Of a stretch of 64,000 bases of DNA, positions 58,553 to 64,000 are shown piece after piece (within the stretch, counting starts at the first letter, position 1; each line of letters opens with the position of its first letter). The position numbers and the translations under genes were made by a program. Below the pieces are notes generated by a model that saw only the letters and a program-made list of their open reading frames with translations, was not told where the DNA came from and made no database searches. The stretch is from assembly GCF_000002515.2 (NCBI RefSeq), contig NC_006037.1:310001-374000 (forward strand). The letters run 5' to 3'. The stretch is from Kluyveromyces lactis (lineage: Eukaryota; Ascomycota; Saccharomycetes; Saccharomycetales; Saccharomycetaceae).

Positions 58553-58792
58553 ACATGACAGTGTCAGTATTTGCACTGTGAGTACGTAATTTAATAGAGT
58601 GTCAATAATTTATGCTTAAATTTCTGGAAAAGAAAAACATATAATGGATAAAGTTTCAAACTATACTTACATAACCTAGTGTTCAAGAAACTGAACATTC
58701 GACATTGTTTTCGACTTCTTCTAACGTCCTCTTTTATTCAACCTAACAAGACACACCTCTGTAATGCAAAGCATTGATTAGTCTGATGCATG

Positions 58793-58800
58793 TCCGGGTA
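58793..58800 (-). promoter_or_regulatory. Reb1-type site CCGGGTAA
   Basis: About 460 bp upstream of the LDB19 ATG. Third copy in the window of the same tCCGGGTAAT sequence, each in an intergenic region. Confidence 0.45.
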
Positions 58801-59115
58801 ATGATTATTCCTCCTTTTCTTTTGAGCGCACGATTGAGAGACACCGGCAAACATGGACAGATAAACTTGTCGAATGTTGAGAATATCTGAAAATGAACAA
58901 TATCTGCCAAAAGAAAGATTTGAAAATATCCATTGGAAAAGACATCCTTATTCCACAAGGAAAAAAACACGGTCATATCATTGTTTACCAGTGGTTCAAC
59001 CGGGCTTAAGAAATCATTGTATTGAGCGCATAGGAGTCACTGGCTGGATAGTTTTGAGTTATCTGTTGGGCCATTTGACATCTGTTGGTTAGCTGTTGTG
59101 GTAAAGTTCAGAGAA

Positions 59116-59123
59116 TATATAAG
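59116..59123 (+). promoter_or_regulatory. TATA box TATATAAG
   Basis: Consensus TATA element 135 bp upstream of the LDB19 ATG at 59258, which supports that start over an upstream non-ATG one. Confidence 0.55.
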
Positions 59124-59257
59124 ACCGGCCTACGTTGTGGCTAGTTTCTATTTAAGTGGTTTCCAGATATACAAAAATAGACATCACACGCTTATCGAGC
59201 TTGCTAATACTGCTAGTCTTTTTTTTTATTCTATTCAGGTTTCAATTAGCGAACAAT

Positions 59258-61615
59258 ATGGGGTTCCCGAAGTTTGGAAGTTCAAAGCACAATTCATCAT
59301 CTAGTTCGCTTCAAGCGTTGGATTATACAAACCATGATGATCATCCTATAGAACTCAGTATTAATATTGAATCACCACCATGTGTTCTTTACGGGTCCGC
59401 GACTGAATCATCTGGAGCTCTGCTAGGAGGTTTGCTTACAGTAACGATAAACGATGACCTACCTGAGATTCAACCGTGTAAATCAACCCCGCTTACTCCA
59501 GTGAACAGTGGTCAGAGGAAACAGCTAACGAACAGTTTAACAACATCTTTATCACATCTTTCACTTTCACATGCCCACCATGCTCATCACCAGAAGTCCG
59601 GGGACAATTTGAAACGATTGGCTTCGATGTCGAATCTGATAACCCCTCCTAAGGCGATCACATCCGTGTCGCTGAACTCAGTCGAATTGTCGTTAATCCA
59701 AAAGGTTCATTATGAAAAGCCATTCAGGCCATCTGCTGCAGTTCTCAACACTTGTACCAACTGTAAGACCAAGATTACCGAATTTCACAGGTGGACGATT
59801 ATGAATAAACCTACAGAATTAGCGGTGGGTCAGCATAGTTTCCCATTCTCTCATTTGATTCCTGGGAACCTCCCGCCCACTACCCACCTTGGATCCAACT
59901 CTCATTCGACTATAAAATACGAACTTATCGCTGTGGCAACTTATAAGCATCCCTTCAAGGGCAAAGGTGAATCGGCTAAGAGGGTATTGCAATTAAATCT
60001 GCCAATATCGATTACGAGAAGTATACTAAGAGGTTCAGACAAGACATCTCTTAGAGTATTCCCACCAACTGAATTGACTGCTAATGCAGTTCTACCAAAT
60101 GTCGTGTACCCTAAATCGACATTTTCAATGGAGTTGAAGCTAGATGGTATCTGTTCCGACGATCGAAGATGGAGAATGAGGAAGCTCAACTGGAGGATAG
60201 AGGAGAAAGTGAAAGTGAGAGCACATGGCTGCCAAGCGCATAAAGCGAAGTTGAAACAGCTAGAAGAGAAAGTAAAGCAAGATGAAGAACGTGATAGACA
60301 GATAAGGAAGTCGTCGAAGCCAATCAAGAGATCCGTAGATATGGGACCGCAAGTAAAGATGACTGTGAATACGTTCCACGATGTCCTCTTGCAACAATTA
60401 TCTAGAGCAAATACAGAAGCAGAGGATGTGGACAATCCTGAAGATACAACCACGGCTCCATCTGATGAAGCACTTCGAGATGAAGACCACGATACTATCC
60501 CTGATACGCCCACCGATTTCATCCATCCGAATGACGACGCGATGAGACAAGAAATCATGCAACAACAGCAGAGAGTGAGACAACAACAAATCGAAGAAGA
60601 GCTGAAGCAAGAATCTGCGTTATATACGGAAGAAGTACGGACCATTGCCAACGGTGAAATTAAGAGTGGATGGAAATCAGATTTTTCTGATAAGGGAACC
60701 ATCGAGCTAGTGACAGACATTGACTGTATGAGACTCAATTCTGGTGTTACCAATCCTATCAGCCATGCATCCACACGGAATCCATGCGTATTACCTAATC
60801 AAGATAACGTTAACGTTTCCTGTGACATGGAGGATACCAACCTCGGAGTATACGTGAGCCATTTACTATTCGTTGAGGTCATCGTTGCCGAAGAACAGTT
60901 GCAAAACGTTAATGGGGGTAATCGTAGCAGAACGGGCTCTACAGTTTCCGATACATCGAAGACCGCTTCCAAACCGAAAAACAACGCTGACCAGAGGTTA
61001 GCAGAGTTATCACCAATCTTCGCTGATAGAGAAAACAAACCACAACCCGTGATAGACAACCAACCGGGTAACAACGTTGGCCCAAAAATCGTCGGAGTAC
61101 CAACCGGTGCTGCGCGTGTTCTACGGATGCAGTTCAGAGTCATAATGACAGAACGGTCGGGATTGGGGATCTCGTGGGACGACGAAGTCCCACCGGCGTA
61201 CCAGGACATCAGAATGTTAACCCCTCCTAGGTATCAAGACGTCTCCACTACACTACTGCACAGCACCTTAAGCTCACCTACGATAACGCCTCCAGGGGAA
61301 TCCTCATTATTCACCTTGGAAACCGGTAACGGTGCAGAACGTGCTGTGACAGGGTCTGCCCCTGAAACAAGGTCAAACTCCAGCGTACGTTTGAATGTCA
61401 ATAACGCCGAGTACATCAGACCTCCACCAGCATTACACCATTCTGCGAACACGTCGTCTACATCGATAGCCTTCCAATTCTCAGACTTGGATCACGTGAT
61501 GAGTACTCAAGGTGCAGAACCAGGGTTCAACTCGGCTCTAACGCCGCAAACGACAAGAATGATAAACGTTCCGACGATTTCTGAACTACTGGACACTGAT
61601 AGAATCACACAGTAG
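59258..61615 (+). CDS. LDB19: Ldb19 (Art1), arrestin-related Rsp5 adaptor
   Basis: 785 aa from the ATG at 59258; the frame reads upstream only through a GTG. Arrestin-like N and C domains: LSINIESPPCVLYGSATESSGALLGGLLTV at the start, CTNCKTKITEFHRW, and SLRVFPPTELTANAVLPNVVYPKSTF. PY motifs PPAY (645-648) and PPRY (656-659) recruit the ubiquitin ligase Rsp5. The C terminus ends ELLDTDRITQ, nearly identical to S. cerevisiae (…FLDSNRITQ). It directs endocytosis of amino-acid permeases such as Can1, Mup1 and Lyp1, and is regulated by TORC1-Npr1 phosphorylation. A charged Gln/Glu/Arg insertion (about 400-450) is low complexity. Confidence 0.97.
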   Translation: MGFPKFGSSKHNSSSSSLQALDYTNHDDHPIELSINIESPPCVLYGSATESSGALLGGLLTVTINDDLPEIQPCKSTPLTPVNSGQRKQLTNSLTTSLSHLSLSHAHHAHHQKSGDNLKRLASMSNLITPPKAITSVSLNSVELSLIQKVHYEKPFRPSAAVLNTCTNCKTKITEFHRWTIMNKPTELAVGQHSFPFSHLIPGNLPPTTHLGSNSHSTIKYELIAVATYKHPFKGKGESAKRVLQLNLPISITRSILRGSDKTSLRVFPPTELTANAVLPNVVYPKSTFSMELKLDGICSDDRRWRMRKLNWRIEEKVKVRAHGCQAHKAKLKQLEEKVKQDEERDRQIRKSSKPIKRSVDMGPQVKMTVNTFHDVLLQQLSRANTEAEDVDNPEDTTTAPSDEALRDEDHDTIPDTPTDFIHPNDDAMRQEIMQQQQRVRQQQIEEELKQESALYTEEVRTIANGEIKSGWKSDFSDKGTIELVTDIDCMRLNSGVTNPISHASTRNPCVLPNQDNVNVSCDMEDTNLGVYVSHLLFVEVIVAEEQLQNVNGGNRSRTGSTVSDTSKTASKPKNNADQRLAELSPIFADRENKPQPVIDNQPGNNVGPKIVGVPTGAARVLRMQFRVIMTERSGLGISWDDEVPPAYQDIRMLTPPRYQDVSTTLLHSTLSSPTITPPGESSLFTLETGNGAERAVTGSAPETRSNSSVRLNVNNAEYIRPPPALHHSANTSSTSIAFQFSDLDHVMSTQGAEPGFNSALTPQTTRMINVPTISELLDTDRITQ

Positions 61616-62825
61616 GAAACCTACGTACTAAAAATATAACAATTTCAGTTCCACAACTTGAGCTAAGTATTAGATAACTCATAAGATAGTCATCATTCCG
61701 CATCTACAACCCCTCTCTCTCTCTAGCTCCGTTCAAGATGTAATCTGTGCGGGGTGGGAGAAATAACCCGCTCGAGCTTGACTTGCGGCCTAGCTCGAAA
61801 GGACAATGTGGTAGAAAAGACCCCTTTAAAGCTCCGCTTGGTGGTCGGAAAATCCCATACGTCATTATTGCTGAGAAACAGGAACGAAAATACATCGATC
61901 ACATGACATTCGAGCCTTTGTGTGACGTAATCAAGGAGCTTTGCTCCAGATTGAAAAATACGCGAACTGAACCATACAGCGCGCAAAAAAAAATTCTTTC
62001 ACTGGACGGTAGAAGCAGATGGAAACAAGGCTGGCTAATTTGGAACCGAATAGCAAGAAACAGAATGTGGATGCTCGATAGTGGAAGCAAACGTCGTCAA
62101 TCCAAGCCCTCGAGGAGCAAAAATTCGCACCTTGAGAAGCCTTTTCTGAACTGATTCTTATGCAAAGTGATGTGTTTTATGATGCTACTGAGATCATTAG
62201 CCTCTCTCGACTATGGATATACAATTTTCAAAGAAAACTGGCAGTCCGAACACGTTTAGGCATTGCAGAAAGCGCCCCGAGCAAAGAAAAATAGTAGCAG
62301 TATATAGGAAATTAAAAAAAAAAAATAGGCGTAGCCACAGCAAACAGCTTCGATTCAGCTGTTTCCCAAAGCGTACATGGAGTAAAGTACTTTGTTATTC
62401 TCATACTCTTTGTGAACAAAGAAATAGGGATATGGTGAGCTAATACGTAATTAAGAAACGCTCAGAAAACTCTTTCAACCCTACTATTTTTTCTGTGGTT
62501 GATCCTTGTTTTACATTTTTTTCTCTCCTAACCTCATAGCTAGTGGTAGTACAGAAACCAGTAGGCGTTTCTGATGATGTTTTCATTTTTCATTTACGTT
62601 TCCGATTCAGATTAGGTAAGTTATTGCCGTTGACTGAATCGCATATTGTATAAATATAAGGGCTGAAGAGGATAAATTATATTGAGTGGGGAAAAACCGT
62701 ATTTTCAATCACCGTTGTTATTTAGTGTTTGTAATCTTTTACTTGTCATGTGATCAGCAAAGCAACATCAAATACAAACCGACGAAACTAAGCACCTATA
62801 CATAATAATAATATTAATATCAGAC
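61616..62825. other. LDB19 3' region and promoter of the HAD gene
   Basis: 1.2 kb. A frame at 61747-62154 starts only with GTG, is Arg/Lys-rich without domain features and is rejected. TATAAATA lies near 62649, with an A-tract near 62314. No RNA gene recognised. Confidence 0.5.
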
Positions 62826-64000
62826 ATGATCAATTCCGCGAAGACTGATAAAATTACCCAAAAGATAAATGACTTGTCTTTTGACGAGAAGGACAACACT
62901 CTGATCGATTCTACGAATCCTGCTCCATTCCCTGGCGCTCAAGAGAGTGCCGCCCAGCATCCTACCGCTACTCCATCCAATAATAAAGAACCAAAACCAA
63001 GAACGAAATCATTTTTGAACAACGACGGGATTGACCAACTAACGCCGGTCACGAGGAAAAAACGTGTTTCGTCCCTTTCCCTTTCGGACCAATGGTCTGC
63101 TTCGCAGGGCGGAATTGCACCATTGACGTCAATGACCCCGCTAAATACCGCCGAAGGTAGCAATGGTCAAAACGGTAGTAGTGGAGCCGCAGGCGCCCAA
63201 TCTGCTTCTGCCGACGCTGCTGCAGCTGCCGCTGCAGACTCCCGTTCTGTAGGAATATCCCGCTCATCTTCTGTACGTACGAAACGTGAAGTGATCGACC
63301 ATGAACGTGTTGCGTCATATGCATTCGCATTCGATATCGACGGTGTCATCGTTCGTGGTCCAGAAACTATCCCAGAAGCTCGCCAGGCGCTTCGTTTACT
63401 AAATGGGGATAACAAATACAACATTAAAGTCCCATACATTTTTATTACCAACGGTGGTGGGCGTTCGGAACGCGCGCGTTGTAAGGACTTGTCTAAGAGA
63501 CTAGGTATCACTGTGACCGAAGATCAGGTTATTCAAGGTCATACTCCAATGAAGGATTTGGTCCCAGTTTACAAGAACGTGTTGGTCGTTGGTGGTGTCT
63601 TGAACTCTTGTCGTGATGTCGCTAAGGGTTACGGATTCGAAAATGTTTATATCCCAATTGATATCATGAAATGGAAACCAAGTGTGACCCCATACTATAC
63701 ACTCAGTGACGAGGAGAAAGAAGCAGCCGTCGATGCAGATTTCTCAAAGATTAGCATTGATGCCATTCTTGTCTTCGCTGATTCCAGAAATTGGGCCGCT
63801 GACCAGCAGATCATCTTAGAATTACTTTTGTCCAAGAACGGTGTCATGGGTACCGTTTCCGAGACCGCAGACGAGGGTCCAGGTTTGTACTTCGCTCACT
63901 CGGATTTCGTTTGGGCCACAGATTATGGTTTGAGTCGTTATGGTATGGGTGCTTTACAAGTGTCCATTGCTGCATTGTACCAGGAGCATACTGGTAAAGA
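62826..64000 (+). CDS. HAD-superfamily class IIA hydrolase (CECR5/Ykr070w-like), 3' end outside window
   Basis: 391 codons visible, open at the window end. Residues 1-160 form a disordered Ser/Ala/Pro-rich extension with a poly-Ala run. The HAD domain then begins with FAFDIDGVIVRGPETIPEA (nucleophile Asp170 and Asp172), IFITNGGGRSERAR (motif II Thr-Asn) and VIQGHTPM. It contains WAADQQII and YFAHSDFVWATDYGLSRYGMGALQ in the cap region. It resembles S. cerevisiae Ykr070w, a mitochondrial protein of unknown substrate, but has a much longer N terminus without an obvious mitochondrial presequence. Codon use in the HAD part is biased toward high expression. The substrate is unknown. The S. cerevisiae neighbour of both LTE1 and LDB19 would be a PMT gene, absent here up to 64000. 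Confidence 0.85.
   Translation, partial: MINSAKTDKITQKINDLSFDEKDNTLIDSTNPAPFPGAQESAAQHPTATPSNNKEPKPRTKSFLNNDGIDQLTPVTRKKRVSSLSLSDQWSASQGGIAPLTSMTPLNTAEGSNGQNGSSGAAGAQSASADAAAAAAADSRSVGISRSSSVRTKREVIDHERVASYAFAFDIDGVIVRGPETIPEARQALRLLNGDNKYNIKVPYIFITNGGGRSERARCKDLSKRLGITVTEDQVIQGHTPMKDLVPVYKNVLVVGGVLNSCRDVAKGYGFENVYIPIDIMKWKPSVTPYYTLSDEEKEAAVDADFSKISIDAILVFADSRNWAADQQIILELLLSKNGVMGTVSETADEGPGLYFAHSDFVWATDYGLSRYGMGALQVSIAALYQEHTGK

Larger units (their letters stand above)
58553..59257. other. permease 3' region and LDB19 promoter
   Basis: 705 bp. Reb1-type CCGGGTAA at 58793-58800 and TATATAAG at 59116-59123, 135 bp upstream of the LDB19 ATG. The frame preceding LDB19 is open upstream to 59156 and would encode a hydrophobic stretch, but it lacks an ATG. 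Confidence 0.6.

Noticed and set aside
59156-59257. N-terminal hydrophobic extension of LDB19
   Set aside because: Would require a GTG start. The arrestin family start aligns with the ATG at 59258 and the TATA box lies upstream of both.
59941-60774. 277-codon open frame antisense to LDB19
   Set aside because: It lies entirely opposite a well-conserved coding region, has low-complexity Ser/Cys composition and no domain. It is explained by codon composition of the sense strand.
61747-62154. 135-codon Arg/Lys-rich frame downstream of LDB19
   Set aside because: Begins only at a GTG, has no recognisable domain or conserved motif and no clear promoter.

Overview
This window is nuclear DNA from a budding yeast of the family Saccharomycetaceae. 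It has compact, mostly intronless genes, introns with GTATGT donors and TACTAAC branch points, and typical yeast tRNA genes. Genes that Saccharomyces cerevisiae splits between chromosome I left arm (YAL) and chromosome XV right arm (YOR) are interleaved here as single copies, which indicates a lineage that did not undergo the whole-genome duplication. An apparently domesticated hAT transposase in two overlapping frames offset by -1 closely matches what is known of KAT1. The window is therefore most likely from Kluyveromyces, probably K. lactis (inference; no database search was possible).

Region 1 (1-25.3 kb) is a zipper of the YAL051-043 and YOR363-357 blocks. It holds two tandem OAF1/PIP2-type zinc-cluster regulators (the first cut by the window edge) with an oleate response element between them. 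Then come GEM1 (Miro GTPase), PRE10 (proteasome alpha subunit; intron directly after the ATG), SPC72, PRT1 (eIF3b), BOL3, BOL1, GCV3, PDE2, VTS1, PTA1, HAP5 and SNX3.

Region 2 (25.5-34.2 kb) is out of place relative to both ancestral blocks. It contains SMF1 (Nramp metal transporter), tRNA-Ile(AAU), tRNA-Gly(GCC), SNF1 (AMPK catalytic subunit) and the KAT1-like transposase. The transposase is preceded by an in-frame acidic ORF and a putative Rme1/Mts1-type site.

Region 3 (34.6-55.4 kb) resumes the YAL030-024/YOR327-322 zipper: SNC1 (intron), MYO2, FRT1/2-like, SAW1 (11-nt first exon plus 71-nt intron), PRO2, DRS2, MAK16 (with PAC and RRPE promoter motifs) and LTE1.

Region 4 (55.4-64 kb) contains a Dal5-family permease behind a 1.5-kb divergent promoter, then LDB19/ART1, then the 5' part of a HAD-family hydrolase that runs off the end.

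Functional themes are membrane traffic (SNC1, MYO2, DRS2, SNX3, LDB19), mitotic exit and spindle positioning (SPC72, LTE1), mitochondrial Fe-S/lipoyl metabolism (BOL1, BOL3, GCV3) and carbon or nutrient control (OAF1-like pair, SNF1, HAP5, PDE2). I found no CRISPR, rRNA, confident LTR element or convincing centromere. The strongest candidate for an unusual system is the transposase locus.
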